A DNA stretch of 64,000 nucleotides from Pegea sp. RAD2-039 (taxonomy: Eukaryota; Chordata; Thaliacea; Salpida; Salpidae), in NCBI GenBank assembly GCA_034620365.1, contig JAQGEQ010000048.1:310001-374000 (forward strand), read 5' to 3'. The translations under genes were made by a program, and so were the position numbers. Position 1 is the stretch's first letter; the number at the start of each line of letters is the position of its first letter. The notes beneath the pieces are model-generated. The model saw nothing but the letters and a program-made list of their open reading frames with translations. It did not search any database and was not told where the DNA came from. Below, piece by piece: positions 1 through 13,234 of the stretch.

Positions 1-332
1 ATTTGATGGTTCTATCTACTAAAGATAAAAAGTAAAAAATCATCACGAGATTTGATAGATGATTACAGAATAATTAGGATAATTTAAATACAGAAAAGAT
101 GTTTTTATGTTCATTTAAAAGAAACAAAAAGATGAAAGTTAGATGATTAGTTGAAAACGAAAAGAAGTTAGCAGAAAGAATTGCAATTAATCTGTTGATT
201 ACAATTGAATGAAATTGAAATAGAAAAAAGATGAGAATAAAGTAAATAGTTGATAAATTGCGTGGATAGTAGAAAATATTAATCTCCTTAAAGTTGTTTT
301 ACATCAAAGAAGAAGTTTCGAAGAATTGATCC
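1..332. other. 3' flank of GIPC, no gene seen
   Basis: A+T-rich sequence downstream of the GIPC stop codon on the minus strand. It should contain the 3' UTR. I see no clear minus-strand AATAAA signal and no open reading frame that resembles a protein. Confidence 0.5.
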
Positions 333-2986
333 TTATGAGCTCACTCGTGTGTCCTTCATCACTCCCCATACATCAAATATAAAGTCTTGTGGGAAACCAA
401 ACTCCCCGACTTCAGCATCTAAAGACGCTAGGAACTGATCAGGGTTCACTTTACCTTTTCCACATTCCCAAATCGTTTTGGCTGAAAACAAATTGCCACT
501 TTTAAAAAAAAGAATTTAAAATATCGAAATTTGATATTTTCCAACCTACTTGAAATATGAGATTAGAAAAAAATATTTTTCGTATAATTTCAAGTCATGC
601 ATGATCATTTCGTAGTATAAGTTTGAAAATATTTACAGTTGCACAGATATTCAGTCAAAAATTTATAAAACATAACTAATCATTAAACAAACAAAGTAAT
701 GTAAACTTCAAACTATTGGATAGTTAACTTTGTATTCAAATATTGTTTTATAAGTTTGTAGTTTCAACTTATTTCTATTTCAGTTTGATTTAATCGAAAA
801 ATCTACATTTACTTCTTCTTCTCGTCAGGAACCTTTTATTTTTACAAATCTAAAAATATCTTTTACAGTAAAACGCTGAGAGCAAAATTAAGTTTTTTGA
901 CAAATGTTATAGAAAATATTTGAAGTGATAAATATCAGCCTTCAATTGTGAAGTAGTGAACAAATATCTTACAAGAGGAATAAAAGTTGACAAAAAATAT
1001 AAAAACTAAAAACTAATTATACGGTTTAAAAAATTTTAACTTTCTTCTGTTTTGAAAAATAAATTTCTAACTGAAAATAAAAATGAATGAAAATACATTT
1101 CAAAATGTTAAATTAATATAATTATAAATTGAAGTTGATTAATTTCAAAGATGAAATATTTTCACCCAGTTTTAAAAGATTTCCAAATGAAATTACGAAC
1201 ATTACTAATTTCAATAATTCTAATTTTAAAGTTGCATCTTATTACCTAAATCTCCATCTCGTATCCCCATAAAACTCTCCAGCAAATCATCAATTCTAGC
1301 AATTGCTTGTTCCTCTGCTGCTGTTGGCTAAAATATAAAAATAAATTGAGAAAAATCCTCAAGATTTTGAAAGACTTTTTGAAGGATGTAATTAAATTTA
1401 GAGGAAGTCAATTAAACTTTTACAAATTAATGAGAATGAAAAATTTACTAATTCTTCAATAGTCGCTGGTCCATGAGATCTAAGTCTTAATGTGGATCTT
1501 CCACTAGTGATGTTGGCAGTTGAAGGAGTTGCTCCTCCTTTACCAGCACCTCTTTGAGAAATCATTTCTAAAATATCAAAAAAAAACTATTTAAAAAACT
1601 AACCAGAAAAAATATCAGTGGAATTAATAAAATAAGATTTTATTATTTCTTTAAATTTAATTTTAGTTACAGCAAATACACAAATCTGGTAATGACCAAA
1701 AGCTTTTTTCGGTTCCACCAAACTCATTACAAACGTTGAGTTGAGTTCAAGCTCTCGAAGAGTTTTAGCTACTTGAAAATGACGCATGCCAATGGTGCTG
1801 ATATTATTGATAGATTGAACGACATCGCCCACAGATATATTCGTTGTTTTTTCAACAACAGAATCTTTCTGTAGAAATCATCATCAACTGAATATTTAAA
1901 TTGTTTGAAGAAAAACTACCACAAAAAACACGATTACATGAAACTAAACTTCATCTAACTTCAATTACTTCCGACATTTAGTATTGGTTTGCTTTTGTTG
2001 GTTAGTGGATAAAAATTAAACAAATTGAAATATGAACAACAAAGTTTCGACAAAAACAGCAAAAGACTTTTAAACAGTTATCTGAAGTTACCACACCTTG
2101 TATATAAAAGATAATTTACCTTAATACGCTTAACAAATGGGTAACCATTTCCATTATCTGTAATAGTTAAACCTAATGACACTTCAGATTTAACAACTCT
2201 GCAGTCCTTCTGTTCGCCTGAAATCAAAACAAAAAGCTGACAAGAAAGATACTTTCTGGAAAAGAGCTATCTGGTAAATAATCTGACCTTTTACATGAGC
2301 AAATATGAAGTCTTCAAGTCCAATTTGACCACCTATTAACCTATCCATATCACATTTATGGGTGTTGAGAGTACAGAATAGAATCTAGAAGATATGAAAC
2401 CAGCATTATGTAAGTGAAACAATGAATAATTAAAAACCAAAAAGACTTTACATATGCTTCAGAAGCTTCACTATAAGAATGTAAAAGCAAATTGTTAGAT
2501 TAGGTAAGTGATAAAAGGTCAAAAAATATAAAATATTACATAGATAACAAATGATTAAGTATTAAACTGCTTTAAAGTAACAAACTATCATTAATTTGAT
2601 TCAAACATGTAATTCTTACAAATAAAAATCAAATGATTTTTTGAATCCTAATTCTAATAAAAAGAGATGGTTGATACCGAAATTAGAAAATATTTTCTTC
2701 ACCTGATCAATTGGAATACTGAAAGCAACTGATATCGACTTGTACAGTTCTTTCAGGTTTGTAAAAGCTGCGAGTTTAGCAGTCTGGCTTCCATGAGCAA
2801 GCTGAAAAGATTGAGTAATGATTCATTCAATTGATAAATAGGAAGACATACTTGTGCATGGAAAGTGAGCTTAGAGGCTTCATTCTGTCTACGATCTTTA
2901 ACTTCAGTTGATACTGGTTGAGGGATGCTAGGGGGAGGGTTAACTATTTTCTGTTCCTTCTTTCTTTTAAATGGATTGAAAGGCAT
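333..2986 (-). CDS. GIPC: GIPC-family PDZ adaptor protein (8 exons, 316 aa)
   Basis: Minus-strand exons in coding order: 2986-2852, 2801-2703, 2384-2288, 2217-2120, 1868-1697, 1567-1449, 1327-1246, 481-333 (951 nt, all phases consistent). The protein has the GIPC order: an N-terminal GH1 region (about residues 38-110, with FCTLNTHK and [16 protein letters not shown]), a PDZ domain (about 115-195, carboxylate loop SLGLTITD near 124-131 and the [11 protein letters not shown] strand), then a C-terminal GH2 region with [12 protein letters not shown] and a final [11 protein letters not shown]. In known GIPCs the PDZ domain binds C-terminal tails of membrane receptors and GH2 recruits myosin VI for endosome transport; that role is inferred by family. 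Length is close to human GIPC1 (333 aa). The ATG at 2984-2986 is the first in frame and opens a Lys/Pro-rich leader. A TGAAGC stretch near 2460-2480 looks like a small exon but would break the frame and is not needed by the alignment. Confidence 0.95.
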
Positions 2987-5900
2987 AATTTTAATTATTT
3001 CCTAATTGGTAAGAGTATGTAAATCTGAAATAGCAAACAATGTAATTAGATTGAAATACAATTGGGAACAAATCTAGAGTTGACTACTTGGAAAATTAAG
3101 TAGAGAACCTTTAAATACAAACATTTTAATTTAAACTAAGATTTAATCAATAGTTCAGTTTATTTAGAGAAATGAAAACAGTTATTTTAAAAATCTACTA
3201 AAATAGCATCATTTCAATCAGCTTGAAAATAAATAGTTTGAAAATAAAGAATAAAAGCAGAAATTAAAAAAAGAAATTCTCCTTAGTAAAATTCATTAAA
3301 ATTCAAGTGATCATATTCAATAGAATATTTTGAAAAAGTTATTAAATAAAGTTAATAATAAAATGAATAACTTTGATTGTTTTCCAGAATATTTAAACAA
3401 TAAAACAACAATTTGTTTTAACCCTAAATTTAGCAAAAAAATAAATAATTTGGTGGATAAATTGTAATTATCCCTAAAATTAAAATCTTTAGTAATAATG
3501 AAAAGCTAAAACAAGTTTTAGATGTATAAACAGTTATCTTTTATAACTTTGAAAGAGATTTTTATGCTAAATCTATAAATGTTAGACATTTTTGAGATTA
3601 TAAAACAATTATCATTTCTTTTAATCATAATCATAAATAAACTATGTTTGTTAAAAATGTAAAAATGAATTTGCAAAACAATATTAACTAAATAATAGAA
3701 TTGTAGACTTTAATATGAAAAAAACATCTTTAACTGGTGAGTTTTTAATAAGTAAATAAGAGTTTTGAAAAAAAACCTTAAGAAAATATTAGAAGTGACA
3801 GGATTTTGTAACATAAATTTATTAATATATAAAAATTAAAATAAATACTAATTGACATTTTAATTGAAGTGATTTCCATAAATTTATTTGATCTACAACA
3901 ACAGACACAACAAATCTGCTAAATACTCTTCATTTTAAAGATCAAAAAGAAAGAAATTGAATACTTTATTTTCTGTATAATTATTACAAAACTAACCAAG
4001 AGTTGATCTTTTAAGTTAAATAAATATAGCTTCACGGTGTTAGATATTAAAAAAAGCTTTATAGACAACAAAAAAATGTTATATTAAAAACATCAATGAT
4101 TAATTATACAAATATTTGACGTATACTAAAACAATAGAACTGAATAATAAAATGAAATAATTATTGTTGATTGATACAGGAAATTTCTAGCACAATGACA
4201 CATAGGAAAAACTGACTTATAGCTATTACAACTTGGAATAGTTTTATGTTTATAGACTATTACATTAATAAAATACAACCAAAATATTTACAAATAAACA
4301 AATTATCAAAACATTTAAAGGGTCAGTTTAAAAATATAAAATGAAAAACAAATAAAAAATATAAAGATATTTAGTTACTGACATAAAAGTGATTGCTGAT
4401 GAATGATTACTAAATTAGGAAATCAATAAGGATGTCTAGAATGTTATGAATGAACTTGACAAAAACAAATTTTTTAATGAAATAGATTTAATTTTCTAAA
4501 TCAGTAATCACCAACTACCAAATGAAGAACACAGAAAATTTAACAACAACAGTATATAAAAAAAAATTATAATATTTCTTACAAGCTTAAGAACTAAAAA
4601 ATAATGAAAATACATTTAAAAATGATATTAAAGTTAATAATTAAATGAAAAACTTAATTTAATTGTAATAAATATTGAAAACAAATTATAAATTAACTCG
4701 AATCTTTTGTTTAATTGAAACTAATAAAAAAAGATTAATTCTAAATATAAAACCATCTATTTAATGCTGATATGAAAAAAAGTTTCCTGAGTTTATAAGT
4801 AATGATAAAAATACTTTATTATTTGCACTAGATGAATATAATATAACTAAAAATCTAAAATTAGAACACTAGATCATTAACTTACAAACAAAGTCAACTT
4901 TGACTTTTTAAATCGTTATTTCGTTTGAGGACATATTCTTATTCTAATAATTTATCATGCGTAGCCATTATGGTGCTTTCCGAAACTAACTACACAGTTT
5001 GTAAACTTATATTAGAACATATGATACTACAAATAAAATAACAATGATGAAAATAACAGTAAACAGCTTTACATGTAGGTCTTAAATGACAATAAAAACG
5101 GATAAAAAATAACCTAGTTTATTTTATTAATTAGAAAAATAATTTGACTAAGTATCTTCATTATGATCAAAGTCCATGAGCAAGAAGAAAACATACCTGT
5201 CAAGTTCCTATCATCTACTGCTTTGGTAAACAAAATTTAGCCAATAAAAAGATATAAAGCCAGTTAAATAAGATAATTTCTAAATTGAACGTTAACAAGC
5301 TTTTTTAAGAAGTAATGTAGAAAGCTTAATTGTCAAATTATTGTTTAGCTTTCAAAAATAATAATATCAACAAATTTCTTGCAAAGTTATGTTTGATCAT
5401 TTTTGTCAGTATTTACGTTCGGTTTAAGAACAGCAGAATTATTATTTCTTTACATTTACCTTGTTCTTATATTAATGTTAGTTAGCTGAAATTAAATTGA
5501 TGCAGTTTTAAGTCAAAACTTTTAATGAACTAGCTTTTATTCACAATAAAAAATTGATACTTAGTCATTTAACATTAACTTTTAAATGATATGTGTCAAG
5601 TATGTTTAATGTATTGCTCTGAGAAAGATTATTGAGATTTAAAAAAAAATAAATACAAGAGAGAAATTTTGAGTACATAGTGTAGTGACTTTTAATTGTT
5701 TAATAAAAATAACAAGCTATAATTAGAACATTGTTTCATTAGAATTAAAAAAAATAAGATAAGTAGATAAATCAGTAAAGCAAGTATGTAAAGTTCTCGT
5801 AAGACACAAGTTTTATGAAAAAAAAAATTCTAAAAATATAAACCAATTATATTTTTTAGTAGAAATTTTTTCAGTCAGTATAAAGCTAGGCGTTGAAAAA

Positions 5901-7631
5901 CTTGCATTATATGAAAGCTTAAGTCTCATCTAGTTCTAGCAGCATATAATGAAAAGAACCTGCATCTCCTTAAAAAGATTCCAACTTGTTGTTTATAGAC
6001 AAATCATCGACCAAAGCAAAATTTCTTAACATATAACTTGATTTTAAATTGATATCTTTAATTAACCTTAATAGCGAGCCAGCTGATGAGAGATACTTTT
6101 GATTTGCATTTTACAAAGTAACGATATAATAGTAGAAGTTGATGCTGTGCACTATTGGTTGACTTTCAATTTAAAGTAGTTTGACTTTTCTTTCATTCTT
6201 TAATAAAAAATGCTTCTTTACTCCTTCCTAAAAATTCGCTAGTTTGGCATATCATTTATCTATAAATTTGTTGGAAAAATGGAGTGTGTAATCTCTTTTC
6301 TTGTTCTCAATTTTTGAGTTTTACTTTTTTAAATCATTTTTAAGCACAAATTCAGGTGATAAATTAGTACTGAAAATTAGAAATCTAGCATAGATAGTTT
6401 AAGTCTTGAGTATGACAAAAACATTTAGATAAATGTAGTTGTGTGTTTTTAGTAACATAACTTGGTTTAATTATTAAAGGAATGACCTGATTACAATTAA
6501 TGACCTGATTTGAATTATTAAACATAGTGCTTAATGATTGATTTGACTGCTACAGTAAGTCATTCTTCTCATGAATTGTTTTAACTTTACTAACTTAAAG
6601 ACCAAAATATTAATGATCCAAAAATTAAATCCTTTTATTTTAGATGACAAAAAAATTTCAGTTTCGAAAAATTCTAAAATATATAGTTTGAATTTTTGGA
6701 TAATTTTTGATTGGCAATTATTTGATGCACTAAATATTTTAAATTTGTTTAAAATTAAAAGTAGTATCAATAATCTCTTTTTATAAAGTCCAAATTAGTA
6801 TACAATTTCTACTTAACACGAGAACCACGTTTAAAAATGTTCTTTATTTTTAATGTTGTTAGTCTAATGATTAAAGTAAATTATAATGGTCTTGTACCTT
6901 AAATAAATTATAAAACATTTTGTTTTTGATTATAGTCATATTAATTAACTAAGCATCTAAAACTAAACTTGTTTAAAAAATGAATTTAAATTGCACTAAT
7001 ATTTTAAGGTTTGATTGAAATAAGTTTAGCATAATTATATTATTTTTTTATTTTGCAATATTATCTGTGTCTTTTCATGCCTTGCTTTAATTATATAATT
7101 ATTTTTTATTACAGTTAAGATTTATTACAATTATTACTGTTTCACATTAAGTTTGATAACAAAGTTTTTTAAATTTTTATATTTTGTGTGAATAAACTGA
7201 AAATTTATTAAATATTTATAAAACTTAAAGTTGTTCATTTATGATTTTTATATATTTCTTAGCTTAATCATTTTGTTTAACTAATGTTTATTAATTTTAT
7301 AAAATTTTTATGACTGGAACTTTAGTTTTGGAAATTTAAAGAATATTTATAATATATTAATTGTTAATTTAATATTTTCTACTATTTTTAAGGAGCATTT
7401 TTATTAAAACTTTTTTAAAACTTAACTTTTAATAAACTTTGATAACCTTTCATATAATCAGATATAAATACTTTTATAAGAAGCTATAAGAATTTATAAA
7501 TATTTTTATAATAATTTAATAATATACTTTTAATTTATCATCTGGTTTTAATAATCTGCTTTTTTTAATTATAACTACTTTTATATATTTAGTAAATAAT
7601 ACATGCTCAAGATTTACTGAGATTTTATATC
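2987..7631. other. Intergenic region between divergent GIPC and SDAD1
   Basis: About 4.6 kb of very A+T-rich sequence between two divergently transcribed genes, so it should hold both promoters and any untranslated first exons. I see no conserved coding stretch, tRNA or recognisable mobile element. The short open frames near 6531-6786 occur on both strands over the same A+T-rich sequence and look like chance. Confidence 0.5.
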
Positions 7632-10600
7632 ATGAGCGAAACAAACTTACTCGAGTATAATCTTCCTCATCTTCAGAATCTTATCAAAAGAGATAAATCT
7701 TCATATAGACCTGAAGTAAGACTTTGTATCAATTTTATCAGTTTTATATTTCTTTCAAATCAGTAATTATTGTTTTTCTTTTTAGTATGATCAGCAATAT
7801 AGAAGATATAAATCTAACTTGGAAGTATTTTTGCTTCAACCTGAAGAAAGTTCTAAGCTTCTAAGTGAACTAACAATGTTTATTGCTCAGGTGACTTTTG
7901 TGTGTAGAAATATTTTACCAGTGTTTAGTTATAATGTTTTATAAAAACTATTTTTAACACTTTGTATATATCAAATGTTCAAATCAGTATATTGATATGT
8001 TTGCTAGCTGTTGATATTTGTTTTTAGACTTCTAGCTGTTATCCTGATACAGTAGAAGATTTTTCTGAAGGACTAAAAACAACTCTTGACAAATATATGA
8101 CTTCTTTAAACTCTGATATCAGAATGGTTAGCATTTCACAAAATTTTGTAGATATTTCTAGTCTAAATTCATGATTTAGTTTAAATTTGTAATAAGTTTT
8201 TAACTAGAGTGTATTGCAGGTTTTTTGTAGAGCATTGATGCTTTTAAGAAATAAAGGACTTGTCAAACCAGTTGCTTTATATCAACTATTTTTTAAGTTA
8301 TTCAGATGTAAAAGCAAATGCTTACGTGCTGTAAGTTCTTTTAGCAACTTTAATGCAACAAATACTTTTCAAGTTAATGTTTATTTCAGACTTTATACAC
8401 ATATATGATTAAAGATATTCAAAATATTAACACAGGGCATAAAGACAACAAATTGAACAAGGTAACTTCATTTATTTTTAAGCTTCAAATATATAATTTT
8501 TTGTTATTTCAGTCTTTGCAAAACTTTATGTACACTATGCTAGCAGACAGCAATTCTACAGCAGTTGACATGTCTCTTCGTGTGATGGTTGAATTGTATA
8601 AAAAGAAAGTTTGGAATGATGCCAAGACTGTTGATGTCATCAGATCTGCTTGGTTCTCAAAATTTTCCAAGGTCTCAGCTATTTTCTATTTAAGTACCTT
8701 CCAAAAGTTTATAAGAAGTTGTTTTTGAAATTACATTTCTCAGGTTAAATCAACTGCCTTGAGATTTTTTATTGGGAATGATGAAATAGATGATAAAGAC
8801 TCAGATGATTCGGACGATGACAATGACGGACCTACAGCGAGAGACATAATTATGAGGTTTTTTGATTATTTGTCTAACTTGTTAATATGTCGGATTGTCA
8901 TGGCTGCAAATAACCAATCTTTAGCAAACACAACACCTTTGACTACAATTCAACATTAGTGATGTAAAATATAGCAGCTCAGCAAAGTATAAGACAATTT
9001 GGAATATAAAAACAATTATAAAAGATGAAGAAATCGTTGAATCGCTTGTCGACTTTTTATACTTAACTTTTAAAAATGTTATTTTGTTTCAAATTTACAA
9101 CTTTTTCCTTTTATAGATATGCAGCAAATAAAAAAACGAAAAAGTCGAAAGAAAAGCATCAAAAAGCGTTGAAAGCGCTTCATCGAAAAAAGAAGAGAAG
9201 TAAAAAGCTTCCCAACACCGACTTCTCTGCTATTCATCTTCTAAGAGATCCTCAAGGTCGAGAAAACTTGAAATTATTATCGATTAATCAACAACTTGTT
9301 TGTAGGAAATGCTGAACAATTGTTCACACAACTTCAGAAGTCAAATGAGAGCTTTGAGCTTCGTCTCTTGATGATTATGGTTGTGTCACGTGTCATCGGC
9401 ATCCACCAACTAGTCCTCTTCAACTTTTACAGTTTTTTGCAACGATTTTTACAACCCCATCAAAGAGGTAACTTTCTGAGATTTTTTTCTGAATCAATTT
9501 CGTAAATTACTCTTCACAGAGGTGACAAAAATCCTATTGGCTCTTGCTCAAGCAAGTCATGAAGACGTACCTCCGGAAGAACTAAGACCCATCGTCAACA
9601 CTATCGCTTATAACTTTATCACTGAACGTAACTCGAGTGACGTGAAAGCTGTCGGGTAATTGGAACCCTATCTCATCAATCACATCGACATGCTTCCTTC
9701 TCAGGCTAAACTCGATCCGAGAAATCTGTTCTCGCTGCCCTCTAGTGATGACTGATGATCTTCTGCAAGACTTGACTCAGTACAAAGTGAAGCAGGACAA
9801 GTCAGTGATGGCTGCGTCTCGTTCATTGATGCAACTCTACAGAAGAATAAATCCAACGTTACTGGCACGAAAAGATCGAGTAAACATCAACTTGTAGCTG
9901 GTGAGCTGATTGAAAATCATTCGATCGTGACAGGGTCGTCCATCTCAAGCTAGTAAGGAGCTGACAGTACTGACGTATGGACAGAAACCAGTTTTTGATT
10001 ACTTACCTGGCTCAGAAGCACTACCATCTACATCTTTAGTAGATGAAGATGGTGAAGGTCGTATCCCAATTTGTTTGTAGATCTCTTCTTTAATTCTGCT
10101 TTTGTAGATGAGGAAGAGGAAGACTCTGACGGCTGGAATGAAGTTACGATTGATGAAGATGAGAATGAAGATGAGGTGAGACCGCTTGAAATCAGTTTGT
10201 TGGATTAGTTAGTAGGCATTTCTGATAGATACTACAACTTCACATGACATGCTGCGTGTGGAATTAAAAATAATCTTTGAAACATGTTCAGGTTGAAGAT
10301 GAATCAGAAACTGATGAGGAAGAGGTGGAGGAAAGAGTGAAGCAAGCTCAATTGAACAGTCAATCTCGAATATTTAGTCAAAAAGAGTTTCAAGCAATGC
10401 GTGGGCATCAAGATGCCAAAGAGCTTACTCCAGCTAGTAAAAAAGCTCGCAAACGCAAGCTTCTAATGGGTGCTGATGAAATCGAGAAGTAATCTCATCA
10501 AATCTTCTCATATCTATAATTTCTAAAATCTTTTTACAGCAAAGAAATTGTTTCTTTGTACAACATCGAGATGATACAAAAGAAACGAGCTACTGACAGA

Positions 10601-10890
10601 GCAAGCAAGATGGCTGTTGTTCTCGCTAGTCGAGAAGGGAGAGAGTCCTTCGGTCGTAAGAAGACTAAACTTGACCCTTTTGCCAGTACTACAAATAAAG
10701 TTTGTGAAACGAACGAGGCTGTATGCTCGATTTGTTTTTTATTTGATGCCGTTTACAGCAAAAAAGAAAGAATAAGCAGTTTATGATGATACGCGAGAAG
10801 TCGAAGAAGAAGGTATCTGGAAGAAGTTTCCGAGAAAAGCAAATTGCTTTGCGTGATGCTCTTATAAAACGCAAGAAGCAATACAAGTAG
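7632..10890 (+). CDS. SDAD1: SDA1 homolog, 60S ribosome biogenesis (16 exons, 676 aa)
   Basis: Exons: 7632-7715, 7786-7890, 8028-8126, 8220-8330, 8390-8461, 8513-8671, 8744-8856, 9117-9256, 9306-9467, 9520-9655, 9705-9879, 9934-10051, 10108-10175, 10292-10488, 10540-10699, 10759-10890 (2031 nt, frame kept throughout). The protein follows human SDAD1 (687 aa) end to end: [16 protein letters not shown] start, [66 protein letters not shown], an acidic mid-section (residues about 445-485) and a basic tail with [17 protein letters not shown]. Yeast Sda1 and human SDAD1 act in the nucleus and nucleolus in maturation and export of pre-60S particles; the role here is inferred. The basic tail fits nuclear targeting. 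Many introns are only 49-75 nt. The donor of the twelfth exon is ambiguous: 10051 and 10057 both keep frame and differ by two residues. Exon 7 uses a poor donor (AG|GTTTTT). Confidence 0.95.
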
Positions 10891-10941
10891 TCCCGCTACT
10901 GCTTCATATTTAAATCGTTTTTGAAAATATTCTTTTATGGA

Positions 10942-10947
10942 AATAAA
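10942..10947 (+). terminator. Poly(A) signal for SDAD1
   Basis: AATAAA lies 52 nt after the SDAD1 stop codon in transcript orientation, the usual distance for a short 3' UTR. No other candidate is closer. Confidence 0.6.
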
Positions 10948-11766
10948 ATTGATTTATAGTTGACGATTTTCAAATAATTTTTTAATGAGTTTTCAAGAAA
11001 ATTACTTTGGAGTATTTCAACAGTGAAATTAATCAACAATTATTGATGATAGCTAATTTCTATCAATTTGAAGTAATTAGTGATTAAGTCAGACCCTTAG
11101 CTTCAAGTAATCGTTTTGTGTTTAATTTTCCAATTTGAGATTAGGTTTGTTAACTCAGGAACTTTTATCGAGTATTTATCCAAATAGTGATAATAATATA
11201 ATAATTATATAGCTTTTGTAACCATATGCCAGATTCATCATATGCTCCTTAAAGCTCAAATAATGAAGAACCGACAATTATTTTGGACTTATGACATAAT
11301 AACCTTTGAAGCTTGTAGACATGATCATTGAAATAAACAGGCGAGTCTCAGTATGAAATGTTTAGAGAATATACACGAGGTTATCCACGCCAAGGACAAA
11401 GTTGATGACCCTTTTCCCTCCGCATGTCACTTATTCGTGTGAGTTTTTAACATGTTGATGAACTAAATTGGTGTTTTTAAGTATTTTTTATACAAAAATC
11501 GATATTGAGTTTAAGAAATATCTACCACGACAGCTATTTAGTAGACATGATTAGTGATTAAATCTTTCTTATCAAAAATGCTATAAGATACTTTTTTGTG
11601 TTTGATGTTAGAATACATCAACTGATGATAACGATTTATAATCTGTTCTTTTGAACCAACAAGAGTAATATTAAAATTTTTCACATATTACTGACAAGGA
11701 AAAGTCCATATAAAAAAAACGGATAGAAGGGACCTGTGAGTTTGGTTAAAACAACATTTCTAGGAG
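10948..11766. other. Intergenic, no gene seen
   Basis: A+T-rich spacer after SDAD1. I see no protein-like open frame and no recognisable repeat until the SINE-like copy that begins near 11767. Confidence 0.4.
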
Positions 11767-11881
11767 ATGCCAGCTGGGCGAAGTTTCATCAGTCTGTCTG
11801 TTCCGCTGCATAACCTTGTTAGCGTGGAGAGTGTAATCCTGCTGCAAGGGCAACTGGATATCCATGATTTCTGCCCTGGCA
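11767..11881 (+). mobile_element. SINE-like body, 5'-truncated copy
   Basis: This stretch is clearly similar to the reverse complement of 13235-13347. Shared blocks include CCAGCTG, TTCCGCTGCATAACCTTGTT, GGAGAGTGTA, CTGCTGCA and CAACTGGATATCCAT, ending with a TTCTGC..TGGCA block. It lacks the tRNA-like head of the other copy. The two copies are in opposite orientation about 1.35 kb apart. It also opens a short frame (11767-11970), which I regard as accidental. Confidence 0.65.
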
Positions 11882-13234
11882 CATATAAGCTACTCAAGGC
11901 CGTTCGCGGCCGAAGCAAAATAAAAAAATTAAGTCTAAAGCCATTAGCTTTAACGTGTACATTGAATTAGCCTCCAGAAGTTGAACATTTTTTACTGTAC
12001 CATTAGCTTTGCTTGGGTATGTAAAGTTTTTAAGAATATCAGCCCTAACTTGCAAAACCAATCCAGTAAGTTGCGTCCTTGAGGCGTTTTACGACTGAAC
12101 CTCAATAGAGGAGATTAAATAAGAAGACAGAATTGAACCCTTGAAATCCATGTTAAACTTTTCCATAGTTCGCATAGCTTTAATAAGAGTGTCATCATCC
12201 ACCGTGTAAAACTTTGGGGGAACTCCTGAAAATATCTGACATTTACTACAACACTTTCTCACATTATCAAGAGAGTATATTTGAACTGTATAACAGAAGA
12301 TTTCTTTACTGCATACGTAAATGCCATTTGAAGGCAGGAATGCGCTCGTATACTTGTCTAAACGTTTTTCTGTGTGCCTAAAGTTGGGTTGTTTATTATT
12401 ACTTGTCAGTAATGTTATGTGCATTTATAATAAAATAAATCTCATTAAAAGAGTTATTACTACCTGGGAGATTTTTAAACCTCACATAATTTTAATGAAA
12501 CCTGTGAGATACAGAGCTTGAGGCATCTTAATACTTTACTCCGTTGTTGATATAGTTCCACGTTAGGTTTTTAATAAAGTGTTCGGTATTAAATTCTTAT
12601 CTCCCAGTCTGGGGTCTAAAAAGATGCCACCTCAAACCTTCGACACAAAATGTTGGTATTCATAATTTTAGACGTCTTCCAGTCTTTAACAAACACCACC
12701 AACCTTCGATCTGTCACGACAAAAGTGCTGACACATAAGCAAGTTATACCCAACAATGGAAGTCGCCTTTTTATCCAATGCAAAAGTGTAGCAATTTCGA
12801 TCCTTGTAATGCAATTGACATAAATGCCACCGAAAGCTGATTGAGATCTGAATCTTATTCTATCATGAACACTTTGTCAAAGTCACCATTATATTTTTGC
12901 TATTATTACTTAAATATTGGACCTTCATTTCTAATACCAAACAGGATCATATAAAAACCTAGTAATTCACTTTCAGGCTCAAAAATTATAAGCTTCTTCC
13001 CTCTCTTGTGTGTGCTTTAGTTGGCGGTAGACTCCTTTTAAGCCACAAGAAGCAAATAACTTATATTTAGCCAGCTTTCTTAAATCGGTGATATCGATAA
13101 AGCATTGTCATAACCTAAATATCAAATATGACTCAAAATAGAATTATTTTATCTTTTAGAGCCTGAGAAAAGCAGCATGAAAATTTCTTACTTATAGACT
13201 TTGAGAGATTGCTTATCCTATTTCCATTTATTTT
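11882..13234. other. Unexplained, less A+T-rich stretch between inverted SINE copies
   Basis: About 1.3 kb with visibly more G and C than the flanking intergenic DNA, and no intact gene. The longest frame is 12089-12424 on the minus strand (111 codons, Cys-containing), which resembles nothing I know. The texture suggests decayed mobile-element sequence, but I cannot assign a family. Confidence 0.4.

Noticed and set aside
2462..2482. Possible small GIPC exon (EASEAY) between exons 2 and 3
   Set aside because: Its length breaks the frame with any plausible neighbouring donor, and joining 2703 directly to 2384 gives the same residue spacing as human GIPC1.
12089..12424. 111-codon minus-strand frame
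   Set aside because: No similarity to a known family, no start or splice context, and it lies within decayed repeat-like sequence.
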